Below are positions 7,270 to 15,777 of a DNA stretch of 25,847 nucleotides, piece after piece (position 1 is the first letter of the stretch; the number at the start of each line of letters is the position of its first letter). The position numbers were made by a program, and so were the translations under genes. Source of the stretch: Chloroflexota bacterium (GTDB lineage Bacteria > Chloroflexota > Anaerolineae > 4572-78 > J111); NCBI GenBank assembly GCA_016860845.1, contig BOKF01000077.1:1-25847 (forward strand), written 5' to 3'. The notes beneath the pieces were generated by a model that had not been told where the DNA came from, did not search any database, and was given only the letters and a program-made list of their open reading frames with translations.

Positions 7270-8253
7270 ATGACAAAATACTTTCTTGGCGTGGACGTGG
7301 GCGCCACCAAAACCCACGCAATGATTGCGGATGAATTCGGGGAGATTCTCGCTCTGGGCAAGGCGGGGCGCGGCAACCCAACCCTGATCGGCTATGACCA
7401 GTTTGGCGAAGTGGTCAGGCAGGCGGTAGAACAAGCGCTGACGCAAGCGAAGTTGAAGATAGGGCAAATCAGCGGGGCGGGCTTTGGCGTGGCGGGCTAC
7501 GACTGGCCCTCGATGCGCGAAAAAACCTTGAACGCCCTGGAGTCTCATCTCAAACTGACCATGCCGCACGAGATGGTCAACGACTCGGTCCTGGGCTTGC
7601 TGGCAAACGCCCGTCACGGCTGGGGCATTTCACTGGTGGCGGGGACAGGTTGCAACTGCTGGGGGCGCAACGCACGCGGCGAGTACGGGCGGGTGACGGG
7701 CTACGGCAGCGAAATGGGCGAATACGCGGGCGGCTCTGATTTGGTGGAACGCGCCAGGCATTTCGTTGCCTACGAGTGGACAGGGCGCGGGCAACCCACC
7801 GCCCTGACGCAAGCCTTCATCCAAAAAACGGGCGCGAAAAATCTGGCTGACCTGCTTGAAGGGTTGAGCGAGAGAACCTATTCGCTCGCAGCCGATTCTG
7901 CGCCGCTGATTTTCGAGTGCGCCGCAAAGGGCGATAAAGTGGCGCTCGATTTGCTCCAATGGGCGGGCAATGAACTGGGCGAGTTGGTGATTGCTGTGGC
8001 GCGGCAGATTGGCATCGTTCACTCCGCGCCCGATGTGATTCTCATCGGCGGGCTGTTTCGCGGCACACCGTCTTTGAAAACGCTGGTTGCCCAAAAAGTG
8101 GATGAAGTAATTCCCAAAGCCACCTACCTGTCCATGCAAGCCCCGCCCGCTGTGGGCGCGGTGGTTTTGGGCATGGAGCAAGCGGGCATGTCGGCACTAG
8201 CGATTCAATCGGCGCGGATTGAAATGCAAATCAAGGCAGCCACCCGCCCCTGA
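7270..8253 (+). CDS. BadF/BadG-family sugar kinase, N-acetylglucosamine kinase-like
   Basis: This 327-residue ASKHA-fold kinase probably phosphorylates an amino sugar or other hexose with ATP. The N-terminal FLGVDVGATKTHAMIAD is the phosphate-1 loop, and SLVAGTGCNCWGRN is the phosphate-2 region, followed by the GYGSEMGEYAGG segment typical of N-acetylglucosamine-kinase relatives. VILIGGLFRG near residue 260 is the adenosine region. I chose the ATG at 7270, with GGAG at 7259-7262. A longer in-frame version from 7147 would translate the intergenic inverted repeat and the previous gene's end, and is rejected. It follows the ChbG-like deacetylase, so deacetylated or N-acetylated products could be its substrate. 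Substrate specificity is not readable. Confidence 0.8.
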   Translation: MTKYFLGVDVGATKTHAMIADEFGEILALGKAGRGNPTLIGYDQFGEVVRQAVEQALTQAKLKIGQISGAGFGVAGYDWPSMREKTLNALESHLKLTMPHEMVNDSVLGLLANARHGWGISLVAGTGCNCWGRNARGEYGRVTGYGSEMGEYAGGSDLVERARHFVAYEWTGRGQPTALTQAFIQKTGAKNLADLLEGLSERTYSLAADSAPLIFECAAKGDKVALDLLQWAGNELGELVIAVARQIGIVHSAPDVILIGGLFRGTPSLKTLVAQKVDEVIPKATYLSMQAPPAVGAVVLGMEQAGMSALAIQSARIEMQIKAATRP

Positions 8254-8261
8254 CCTTCGAC

Positions 8262-8284
8262 CCTGACCTGACACCTGACACACC
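8262..8284. repeat. CCTGACACCTGACAC short-word repeat
   Basis: Tandem copies of the word CTGACAC or CCTGACAC follow the kinase stop. The same word recurs at 13555-13591, before and across the start of the beta-helix/esterase gene. It is a degenerate intergenic repeat of unknown role. Confidence 0.55.
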
Positions 8285-8309
8285 TTTCATCACAAAATTA
8301 TCAAACCCC

Positions 8310-8351
8310 GTCACCAAACTGGCAGAACCCCTTGCCCAACCCGCTTACACT
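8310..8351 (+). promoter_or_regulatory. Promoter candidate, conserved type, copy 2
   Basis: GTCACCAAACTGGCAGA (8310-8326) is followed at the same offset as in the other two copies by TACACT (8346-8351). A start near 8358 would leave a leader of about 12 nt before the ATG at 8370. It would drive the GH5-transporter operon. Confidence 0.65.
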
Positions 8352-8369
8352 GGTATCAGGTATCTTCGC

Positions 8370-9794
8370 ATGAAACCCGACCCTGCCCCCGCCGAATTTA
8401 TCCGCGCCAGCGGCAACAGGCTGACGCTTGGTTCGCGTCCCATCCTGCTGACGGGAATCAACTTCCCCGCCTATGGCTGGGCGCGCAGCGGATACACCCG
8501 CGCAGAAATTCTCGGTGCAAAAAATTTCCGCGCCGCCGATTATCGCCGCGTAGCGGAGATGGGCATGAACGTTGTGCGCTTGAATATGTCCTATCTGCTC
8601 TTCGAGCGGGACGAAGCGCCCTATCGCTACGACCAGGAAGGCTGGGACTGGCTCAATCAACAAATTGGCTGGGCGCGTGACGCGGGCGTATATCTCATGC
8701 CTGACATGCACGCGCCACAGGGCGGGTATCAGGCTCCAGGCTACGATGGCGACTTTTGGGAGAATCCCGAACCGCGCCAGCGGCTCAAAGCCCTGTGGGT
8801 GGAAATTGCCCGTCGCTACCGCGATGAAACCCAAATTGCGGCTTACAGCCTGTTCAACGAACCCTTTACAAACAATCGCAACCATCTCTGGGTAGCATAC
8901 GCGCAGGAGTTGGTGGAAGCCATTCGCAGTGTGGACACAAATCACCTGCTGAATGTCGAGCAGGATGTCGCCGCCATGATTCCCTTTGCCCTGCCCGATG
9001 ACAACCTGATGTACGACTTTCATTGTTACGAACCCTGGCGCTACGCCACGCAATTTTGGCGTTACGGTTTTCAGGGACGCTACGGTGACCCGCAAACGCC
9101 CATCCTGCCCTGGACGTGGCGCGAAGGCGAAATCTGCGGTTCAGCGTTCAAGGTTGCGAATGAACGCATTGCGGGACTCATGCCACTGGCAAAAACCCTA
9201 CAAGGGGTGGATGAATTTACGATTACAGAAATCGAACCCGGCGGAAAGCGTCACCTGCTGATGCGCGTTCAGACGGTGGATGAATCTGCTCCCCTGCCTG
9301 TATCCGCTTCCGTCTCCGACGACCCGCTGCCTGTCGCCGCAACATCCTGGACCGAATCTGCCCCGAATCATCTCAAGTGCGAAATGCTCGCCTTCCCCGT
9401 GCGGCAGGGCTGCGCCTACGAAATCAGCGGCGGCTTGGAATTCCTGGCTCTCGAATACAATCCAGGCGATTCGTTCGCGCCCTTCACCAACGAAACCATC
9501 GAAGCGCGCTTGCTCGGTGAATACGGCTTGCAGTTCTACCTTGACCGCAACCTGCCCGTCAATGTCGGCGAGTATGGGCTCTCCCCCCATGCCTTCAAAG
9601 GCGAGCGCGGTGGCAGGCAAATGGTGGCAGACCGTCTGAACTTATTCAAAAAGTACAACATCAATTCCCAGTATTGGGTCTATTCGGGCGCGGCGGATTT
9701 TGCGCTCTATGACAATCGCGGCGAGTATCCCGAAGAACGGCATGTCAATCAGGCGCTTGCCGGCCTGTTCATGGAAAAGTTAAAAACCAATTGA
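8370..9794 (+). CDS. GH5-like glycoside hydrolase without signal peptide
   Basis: This 474-residue enzyme probably hydrolyses beta-linked oligosaccharides after import. The TIM-barrel start RPILLTGINFPAYGWA, GMNVVRLNMSYLLFE and WDWLNQQIGWA are typical of clan A cellulase/mannanase-type enzymes. The acid/base is E164 in LFNEPF and the nucleophile is E401 in VNVGEYGL. These two are 237 residues apart, much more than in a minimal GH5, because a beta-rich domain (about residues 265-380) is inserted. It is close to the lipoprotein at 15778-17538 (shared YAQELVEAIRSVD), but it has no signal peptide and a promoter directly upstream, so the start cannot move. The solute-binding protein gene follows 28 nt later, probably in the same operon. 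The substrate is unknown. Confidence 0.85.
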   Translation: MKPDPAPAEFIRASGNRLTLGSRPILLTGINFPAYGWARSGYTRAEILGAKNFRAADYRRVAEMGMNVVRLNMSYLLFERDEAPYRYDQEGWDWLNQQIGWARDAGVYLMPDMHAPQGGYQAPGYDGDFWENPEPRQRLKALWVEIARRYRDETQIAAYSLFNEPFTNNRNHLWVAYAQELVEAIRSVDTNHLLNVEQDVAAMIPFALPDDNLMYDFHCYEPWRYATQFWRYGFQGRYGDPQTPILPWTWREGEICGSAFKVANERIAGLMPLAKTLQGVDEFTITEIEPGGKRHLLMRVQTVDESAPLPVSASVSDDPLPVAATSWTESAPNHLKCEMLAFPVRQGCAYEISGGLEFLALEYNPGDSFAPFTNETIEARLLGEYGLQFYLDRNLPVNVGEYGLSPHAFKGERGGRQMVADRLNLFKKYNINSQYWVYSGAADFALYDNRGEYPEERHVNQALAGLFMEKLKTN

Positions 9795-9822
9795 ATTCAA
9801 CCATTTCAAAAGGAGAAGAATT

Positions 9823-11619
9823 ATGTCCACGAAAAAAATCTCACGGCGCGATTTTCTACGCCTGGCGGGTTTGACGGGCGGCGCGGCGGCTCTTGCCGCT
9901 TGCGCTCCCAAAATGATGGAAACCGCCGTCCCCGCCACCGAAGCGGCAACCGAAGCCGCCGTCGCCACCGAAGCGCCTGCGCTGCCCAAGAAAGCCGCCG
10001 ACCTGCTCAAAGCGGCGGGCGTGCCACTGCCTGGCAGCCCCGAAGCCTTCAAAGGTTGGGAAACTCCCCTGCCCGATGTGCCTGCGGGCTATCCGTTGGC
10101 GGAACCCATCACCATCACCACCGCCCGCCCCACCGACTCGGAAGTTGTCTTCCTGCCCAAAGGCGACGATCTGGATAACAATGTTTGGACGCGCTCAATG
10201 GCGGCGTTGTTCGGTGTCAACTTTGTCAACAAGTTGACCTGGGTGGAATCGGACGAACAGGCGCAGAAGTACAACCTGGCAATGGCTGCCAACGACCTGC
10301 CCGACATTCTGCAAGACGTTCCCGATGATATTTTCGTCCAGATGGTGGAAGCCGATATGCTCCTGGAATTGGGTCCCATCTGGGATCAGTACGCCAGCCC
10401 CAAGTGGAAAGCCGCCGTGGAAGCCGCTGGCGCGGAAGCCTGGCGCTACACCACCGTCAATGGCAAACGCTACGGCTTGCCGCATGTGCACGACGCGGGT
10501 CACGATGACGCTGTTTTGTGGGTGCGCAAAGACTGGCTCGATAAACTCGGTCTCAAAGCCCCCGAAACCTGGCAGGATGTGCATGATGTGGCGCTCGCCT
10601 TTGCCGAAGCCAAACTGGGCGGACCCGACACCTACGGAATGCTCGCCTGCAACGAATTCCGCAAGACCTGGTTCGGCACGCTTGACCCGCTCTGGTGCAG
10701 TTACGGAATCAGCGTTGGCTGGGGTTCCTTCGGCTGGAGCAAAGCGGCGGATGGTTCGCTGGAATATGATGGCATCAAACCCGCAGTGAAGGATGTGCTT
10801 GCCATCCTGCAACAGTGGTACGCAGACGGCGTTTTCCGCAAGGACTTCTACGCCATTGGTCCCGATCAACTGACCCCCGACCTGTCTTCGGGACGCGTCG
10901 GCTTGCAGTTCAATCCCGTCTGGGGCGCAAACCGCGCTTCGGTCAGCAACACGGGGGCCGACTGGCTTTTCTTGGATATTCCCATTGGCGGACCTGCGGG
11001 TCGCCGCAAGCAGACTCAATCGCCCTGGAATAACGGCCGCTTCTGCTGCCCCAAAACCTTTGAACACGCCAAAGAGTGGATTGAACTGACCAACTGGCGC
11101 ATCGAACTGGAAGAAACCGTCGGCACGCGTATGCACGGCTGGGAAGGCATCAACTACAACCTTAAGGACGGAGTGTACGAATCCACAGATGCGGATTGGG
11201 CTTTCTGGACGGTAGGTCCGCTCGGCACGCGCACGGGCGGCAATCACAACCCCACCATTTTGGGCGAGATGATCAACCATAACATCACCGAGTGGGAGAA
11301 AATCCCCGCAGATCAGCGCGATGCCTTCCAGGCGGCTCAGTTTGCCGACCCTGTTTCTGTGCTACGCGCCAAAGCCACCGCCTACATCATCTCCATGAGC
11401 CAGAAAGAAGGTCTGGTGGATGAGTTCACGGGGCAGCCCACGCCCACCATGCAGGAAATCTGGTCAGATTTGGTAGATCAGGAGACGGAAGTCTGTCTGT
11501 CCATCATCATCGGGCAGAAGCCGCTCGAAGCCTTCGATGAGTATGTCGCCAACTGGAAAGCCGCTGGCGGCGAGCAGGTTGTCGCCGAAGTCAACGAGTG
11601 GTGGAAATCCATCCAGTAA
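9823..11619 (+). CDS. ABC transporter substrate-binding lipoprotein, carbohydrate type, Tat signal
   Basis: This 598-residue extracellular solute-binding protein resembles LplA-type proteins of CUT1 importers, which capture oligosaccharides outside the membrane. The N-terminus has a twin-arginine motif (SRRDFLRLAG, R8-R9) followed by an Ala-rich core and the lipobox LAAC with Cys27, so it should be folded, Tat-exported and lipid-anchored. An Ala/Thr/Glu-rich tether follows. AAAGGAG lies 7 nt before the ATG. Two permease genes follow, separated by a strong stem-loop. At about 600 residues it is longer than the usual 420-550, in line with large-oligosaccharide binding proteins of this group. 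The ligand cannot be read from sequence. Confidence 0.9.
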   Translation: MSTKKISRRDFLRLAGLTGGAAALAACAPKMMETAVPATEAATEAAVATEAPALPKKAADLLKAAGVPLPGSPEAFKGWETPLPDVPAGYPLAEPITITTARPTDSEVVFLPKGDDLDNNVWTRSMAALFGVNFVNKLTWVESDEQAQKYNLAMAANDLPDILQDVPDDIFVQMVEADMLLELGPIWDQYASPKWKAAVEAAGAEAWRYTTVNGKRYGLPHVHDAGHDDAVLWVRKDWLDKLGLKAPETWQDVHDVALAFAEAKLGGPDTYGMLACNEFRKTWFGTLDPLWCSYGISVGWGSFGWSKAADGSLEYDGIKPAVKDVLAILQQWYADGVFRKDFYAIGPDQLTPDLSSGRVGLQFNPVWGANRASVSNTGADWLFLDIPIGGPAGRRKQTQSPWNNGRFCCPKTFEHAKEWIELTNWRIELEETVGTRMHGWEGINYNLKDGVYESTDADWAFWTVGPLGTRTGGNHNPTILGEMINHNITEWEKIPADQRDAFQAAQFADPVSVLRAKATAYIISMSQKEGLVDEFTGQPTPTMQEIWSDLVDQETEVCLSIIIGQKPLEAFDEYVANWKAAGGEQVVAEVNEWWKSIQ

Positions 11620-11641
11620 ATCGGTAGAATCGGTACATCGT

Positions 11642-11675
11642 GCCGCCCCGCAGACGGTTGCGTTTGCGGGGTGGC
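11642..11675 (+). terminator. Stem-loop between binding-protein and permease genes
   Basis: GCCGCCCCGCA (11642-11652) pairs with TGCGGGGTGGC (11665-11675) over 11 bp including one G-U, with a 12-nt loop. It starts 23 nt after the binding-protein stop. No T-run follows, so a partial terminator or an RNA-stability element is more likely than full termination. It would allow more binding protein than permease to be made. Confidence 0.65.
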
Positions 11676-11700
11676 TTATCCCACCACAAAGGCAATGCCC

Positions 11701-12624
11701 ATGAATTTGCCCACGCTCTTCTCTCCCCAGTTCAAAGCCTATCTCCAGCGGAATTGGATGCTGTATCTCATGCTCCTCCCCACGCTGGTCTTGTTCGCCA
11801 TTTTCGCCTATTACCCAATGTATGGCGTGGTGATGGCGTTCCAAAAATTCAACCCTGGCTTGGGCTTTGACGGTTCGCCCTGGGTGGGCATGGCAAACTT
11901 TACCCGCTTGTTGAACTCCCCTACCTTTCCGCGCGTAGTTAGCAATACACTCATCATCGCCGTATCCAAGTTGGTAACAGGACAGGTTGCTGCCATCATT
12001 TTGGCGCTATTGTTCAATGAAATCCGCGTGGTGTGGTTCAAGCGCGTGGCGCAGAACTTTTTATACATGCCGCACTTTCTATCGTGGGTGGTGCTGGGCG
12101 GAATCCTGATGGAAATTCTCGCCCCGATGGGCTTGGTCGGCAAGGCGCAGGAAGCGCTGGGAATTGAACCGATTATCTTTTTGGGCAGCAATACCTGGTT
12201 TCGTCCCACCGTCATCATCACCAGTTTATGGAAGGAAGCGGGCTGGGGCATGATTATCTACCTTGCCGCGCTAACGGGCATCGACCCCGAACTGTACGAA
12301 GCCGCCGCCATTGACGGCGCAAACCGTTTCCAGCGCATCCGTTACATTGCCATCCCTGGCATCATGCCCATCGTCATCCTGATGGCGTGCCTGAGCCTGG
12401 GCGACATTTTGCAGGGCGGTTTCGACCAAATCTTCAACCTGTATAACCCCACCGTGTACCAGACGGGCGACATCATTGACACCTATGTCTATCGAATGGG
12501 TCTGGTGGACGCGCAATATGGCATCGCGGCGGCGGCGGGATTGTTCAAATCCTTCATTGGCTTCATTTTGATTGTTGTTTCCTACAGGCTGGCGGATAAA
12601 TACGCTGGTTATAAAATCTTCTAG
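11701..12624 (+). CDS. ABC transporter permease, LplB/UgpA-like
   Basis: This is a 307-residue inner-membrane permease of a CUT1 sugar importer. About six hydrophobic segments are visible, starting with MLYLMLLPTLVLFAIFAYYP. The cytoplasmic EAA loop is YEAAAIDGANRFQRIRYIAI, which contacts the ATPase. DTYVYRMGLVDAQYGIAAAAG near the C-terminus is typical of LplB-like permeases. I chose the ATG at 11701, with AAAGG ending 8 nt upstream. A GTG at 11671 would start inside the stem-loop and an ATG at 11695 is too close to the ribosome binding site. The second permease follows after 9 nt. No ATPase gene is in the window, so a shared MsmK-type ATPase encoded elsewhere is expected. Confidence 0.9.
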   Translation: MNLPTLFSPQFKAYLQRNWMLYLMLLPTLVLFAIFAYYPMYGVVMAFQKFNPGLGFDGSPWVGMANFTRLLNSPTFPRVVSNTLIIAVSKLVTGQVAAIILALLFNEIRVVWFKRVAQNFLYMPHFLSWVVLGGILMEILAPMGLVGKAQEALGIEPIIFLGSNTWFRPTVIITSLWKEAGWGMIIYLAALTGIDPELYEAAAIDGANRFQRIRYIAIPGIMPIVILMACLSLGDILQGGFDQIFNLYNPTVYQTGDIIDTYVYRMGLVDAQYGIAAAAGLFKSFIGFILIVVSYRLADKYAGYKIF

Positions 12625-12633
12625 GAGCGCGCC

Positions 12634-13512
12634 ATGATACGAGAAAAAGACTGGCGAAATGTCGTTTTCGATGTGTTCAATTACGGCTTTATTGCCCTGC
12701 TCAGTTTCCTGGCGGCGGCGCCCATGCTCAACCTGCTGGCAATCTCGCTCAGCGACAATGCCGCCGTCATGGGCGGGTATGTCACCTTTCTACCTGTCAA
12801 CTTAACATGGGAAAACTACGCGGTGATTTTCCAATCACCCGCCATTTACAAGGCGTTCACGGTTTCGATTCAACGCACCGTTTTGGGCATCGTCATCAGC
12901 CAGTTCCTGACCATCATCACCGCCTACCCACTCTCCAAAGCGGCGCGGCAGTTCAAGGGGCGCAATTTCTTCATGTGGATTTTGGTCTTCACCATGCTCT
13001 TCGACGGCGGCTTGATTCCCTTCTTCATGGTCATCCGCAACCTGGGCTTGCTCAACACCATCTGGGCGTTGATTGTGCCTGGCGTTTCTGCCTGGAGCGT
13101 TATTCTGCTGATGAACTTCTTCAAGGAAGTGCCGCAGGAACTGGAGGAAGCCGCCCTGCTCGATGGCGCGAATCACTGGCAAATTTTGTGGAAAATCTAC
13201 GTGCCGCTCTCGGTACCTGCCTTGGCAACGCTGACGCTCTTCGCCGCCGTTTGGCATTGGAATGCCTGGTTCGACGGCATGATTTTTATGACCGACCCCA
13301 ACAACTACCCCCTGCAAACCTACCTGCGGACGGTGGTGGTTGACCTGAACAGTTCCAACCTGCATATGGACGTAACAAAAATAGACATGCTCTCACAACG
13401 CGCTTTGCGCGGAGCGATGATTTTCGTCACCACCATCCCGATTATGATTCTCTATCCATTCCTGCAACGCTACTTCGTCACAGGCATCAAACTGGGGGCG
13501 GTGAAAGGGTAA
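12634..13512 (+). CDS. ABC transporter permease, YtcP/UgpE-like
   Basis: This 292-residue second permease partners with the preceding one. It has several hydrophobic helices (for example FIALLSFLAAAPMLNLLAIS) and the EAA loop LEEAALLDGANHWQILWKIY. DVTKIDMLSQRALRGAMIFV and the C-terminal GIKLGAVKG are characteristic of YtcP-type subunits found with LplA/LplB proteins. TAGGAGCGCGCC upstream supplies the ribosome binding site. The gap after the gene holds TAATTGG, CTCGTAA and CTGACAC repeat words rather than a clear terminator. Confidence 0.9.
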   Translation: MIREKDWRNVVFDVFNYGFIALLSFLAAAPMLNLLAISLSDNAAVMGGYVTFLPVNLTWENYAVIFQSPAIYKAFTVSIQRTVLGIVISQFLTIITAYPLSKAARQFKGRNFFMWILVFTMLFDGGLIPFFMVIRNLGLLNTIWALIVPGVSAWSVILLMNFFKEVPQELEEAALLDGANHWQILWKIYVPLSVPALATLTLFAAVWHWNAWFDGMIFMTDPNNYPLQTYLRTVVVDLNSSNLHMDVTKIDMLSQRALRGAMIFVTTIPIMILYPFLQRYFVTGIKLGAVKG

Positions 13513-13591
13513 TTGGTAATTGGCGACTCGTAACTCGTAACCAGTATCTCGCAACCTGACACCTGGAACTTGACACATGACACCTGACACC
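13510..13591. repeat. Intergenic short-word repeats running into the next start codon
   Basis: The gap after the second permease is built from three degenerate repeat words in series: TAATTGGTAATTGG (13510-13523), CTCGTAACTCGTAAC (13527-13541) and several CTGACAC-type words (13555-13591). The last block spans the ATG at 13577, so the codons for MTPDT are part of the repeat. Similar words occur at 8262-8284, 22930-22955 and 24500-24550. Confidence 0.6.
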
Positions 13592-15724
13592 TTTTTCGTT
13601 TCCCCCACTGGCTCCGACTCCAACCCTGGCACTGAAGCCCAACCCTGGCGCACAATTCAACACGCCGCCGAAACCTTGCAGGCAGGCGAAACGGTTCTCA
13701 TCCGCGCAGGCGAATATGCCGAATGGGTGCGTCCCCAACACTCAGGCAATGAAGGCAAACCCATCACCTACGCCGCCTACCCTGGCGAGAATGTCACGCT
13801 CAACGGCGCGGAGATTGAACTGCCCGCCCACATGCCCCGAATGCCGCGCCCGCCGCATCCCACCCACGATTGGGTTGGCGCGCACATCGGGCATCCCACT
13901 GCCTTCGGCGGCTTGTTCCAAATCGAAGGACGCTCGCACATCATCGTCAAAGGCTTGCGAATCATCAACGCGGGTCCCCACCGCGATAACGCGGGCATCC
14001 TCGTCAAAGATTGCGACAACATCCGTATCGAAGGCAACGCAACCTACAACACCGTTTCGTCGGGCATTGGCGTTTGGCGCTGTTACAAGGTTGTCGTTAC
14101 AGGCAACGAAGTCGAACTGGCTTGCAATGATGGCGGGAATGAGTGCGTCTCCATCGCTGGCACGGACGAGTTTGAAGTCAGTCACAATCACATTCATCAC
14201 AGCGGACCTGGCAGCGAAGGCGGCGAAGGTATAGACGTGAAGCACGGCTGTTCCAACGGGTGCGTGCATCACAATCACGTTCACCATATCAAACGGCTCG
14301 GCATCTACGCCGAATCATGGAACACCCACACGCGCAATATCGAAATCTACCAGAACCTTGTCCACGACAACACGGGCGACGGCATCACCGTCGCCGCCGA
14401 AGCGGGCGGTTTGCTGGAGGACATCAAAATCTACAACAATCTCATCTTCCGCAACGGACGTTCGGGCGTGGTCATCGGCTGGTACGGTGACGTGGAACAC
14501 CAACCGATTCGAGACATCAGCATCGTCAACAACACCATCGTCAACAACGGCGTTAACGATGAAGGCGGCGGCATCTGGTTCGAAAACCCCGAAGCCGAAA
14601 ATATTCTCGTGCAAAATAACATCGTCAGCCAAAACCGTCTCTGGCAAATCGCCTTTCGCGATGACACCCCCGCGACAGTTGCCACCTTCAACAATAACCT
14701 GACCTTCGGATTCCGCGACCACCCAGGCGAGATTCAAAACCCGCTTCACGCCGACCCGAAACTTGTTGACCCCGCTCGCAAAAATTTCCGCCCCCAGAGC
14801 AATTCCCCCGCGCTCGCGGCAGGTCTCCGCTTCGACGGCTTGACCCACGACTTCAACGGACACCCCCGCCCCGCTGGAAACCCCGATATTGGCGCGTATC
14901 AATTTCAAACAGAAGCCATTGCTTCGGGATTGCAAAATAACTTTCGATTGACCTTCCCCCTGCAAGGGTTTTTGCGTGATTATTATGTCCATCTGCCCGA
15001 AGGCAATCACCCCGCCCAACCCGTTCCGCTGGTCATTTTCCTGCACGGATTGGAATCCGAAGCCAGTCAATTGCACGGCTTCGACAATCTCTCCGACCGC
15101 TTCGGCTTTATTGCCGTGTACCCTAACTCCGTCTCAACCGATGACCACGCCTGGAACGTCGGCGCGGAACTCAACCCGCATGTGGATGACATTGCCTTTT
15201 TTGAAACCCTGCTCCATCGTTTGGTTGCCGACTACAACATAGACCCGCGCCGCATTTATGTCAGCGGACATTCCAACGGCGGCGCAATGACCCAGCGGCT
15301 CGCCTGCGAAATGGGCGACCGCTTCGCGGCGTTCGCGTCATCGGCGGGCTTGCTCGTGCGCGAGATCGCCGAAAAAGCCCAGCGCCCCGTCCCAATATTC
15401 CACATTCACGGCGACGCCGACCCAACCGTCCCTTGGGAAGGATTAGCGGGCAGGTTCTCAGTCATGGAGCAGGTATTATTCTGGGCGCGAAAAAACGGCT
15501 GCAACGAGCGTCCCTTCCGCGATTTATTCCGCCACAAAGATAAGAGCGGACCTTCCTTTGAGCGTTACGAATATTACAGTTACCCGATGAATACAGGCGA
15601 ATTCCCCAAAGTCCTTCTCATCCGCGCCCGCAACGGCGACCACGATTTTTTTGGTGAAGGCAAGGGCTACGACATAGATGCCAACGCTGAAATGTGGCGG
15701 TTCTTCCAAAATTTCGCTTTGTAG
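13577..15724 (+). CDS. Fusion of a beta-helix domain with a feruloyl-esterase/PHB-depolymerase-like alpha/beta-hydrolase
   Basis: This 715-residue protein joins two enzymes. Residues 1 to about 455 are a right-handed beta-helix beginning FFVSPTGSDSNPG, with many N-N-(T/I) coils (IVNNTIVNNG, ILVQNNIVSQN), and ending with DIGAYQF. Residues 460-715 are an alpha/beta hydrolase of the LpqC/feruloyl esterase group: the oxyanion-region LVIFLHG near 482, nucleophile Ser566 in GHSNGG, Asp615 in HGDADPTVPW and His689 in NGDHDFF. It could remove ester groups from a glycan that the beta-helix cleaves or holds. There is no signal peptide, and an in-frame TGA at 13571-13573 blocks upstream extension. The ribosome binding site is weak. 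The paralogous beta-helix proteins at 353 and 2562 carry a sandwich domain here replaced by the esterase. Confidence 0.85.
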   Translation: MTPDTFFVSPTGSDSNPGTEAQPWRTIQHAAETLQAGETVLIRAGEYAEWVRPQHSGNEGKPITYAAYPGENVTLNGAEIELPAHMPRMPRPPHPTHDWVGAHIGHPTAFGGLFQIEGRSHIIVKGLRIINAGPHRDNAGILVKDCDNIRIEGNATYNTVSSGIGVWRCYKVVVTGNEVELACNDGGNECVSIAGTDEFEVSHNHIHHSGPGSEGGEGIDVKHGCSNGCVHHNHVHHIKRLGIYAESWNTHTRNIEIYQNLVHDNTGDGITVAAEAGGLLEDIKIYNNLIFRNGRSGVVIGWYGDVEHQPIRDISIVNNTIVNNGVNDEGGGIWFENPEAENILVQNNIVSQNRLWQIAFRDDTPATVATFNNNLTFGFRDHPGEIQNPLHADPKLVDPARKNFRPQSNSPALAAGLRFDGLTHDFNGHPRPAGNPDIGAYQFQTEAIASGLQNNFRLTFPLQGFLRDYYVHLPEGNHPAQPVPLVIFLHGLESEASQLHGFDNLSDRFGFIAVYPNSVSTDDHAWNVGAELNPHVDDIAFFETLLHRLVADYNIDPRRIYVSGHSNGGAMTQRLACEMGDRFAAFASSAGLLVREIAEKAQRPVPIFHIHGDADPTVPWEGLAGRFSVMEQVLFWARKNGCNERPFRDLFRHKDKSGPSFERYEYYSYPMNTGEFPKVLLIRARNGDHDFFGEGKGYDIDANAEMWRFFQNFAL

Positions 15725-15763
15725 CGCGACAAAGTCCCCGTATGGGGATTAATGTCGCACTAC
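15721..15763. repeat. Palindromic element GTAGYGCGACA...TGTCGCACTAC
   Basis: GTAGCGCGACA (15721-15731) pairs with TGTCGCACTAC (15753-15763), 11 bp with one mismatch, and encloses an inner TCCCC-GTAT-GGGGA hairpin. It overlaps the esterase stop codon. A smaller relative, GCGACA-TTCA-TGTCGC, is at 21707-21722. It is a REP-like element or a transcript-stabilising hairpin. Confidence 0.65.
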
Positions 15764-15777
15764 ACCAGGAATATTCC

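Noticed and set aside
10195..11280. Reverse-strand open frame (361 codons) inside the binding-protein gene
   Set aside because: Antisense shadow of a gene with clear family features; the product has no recognisable fold.
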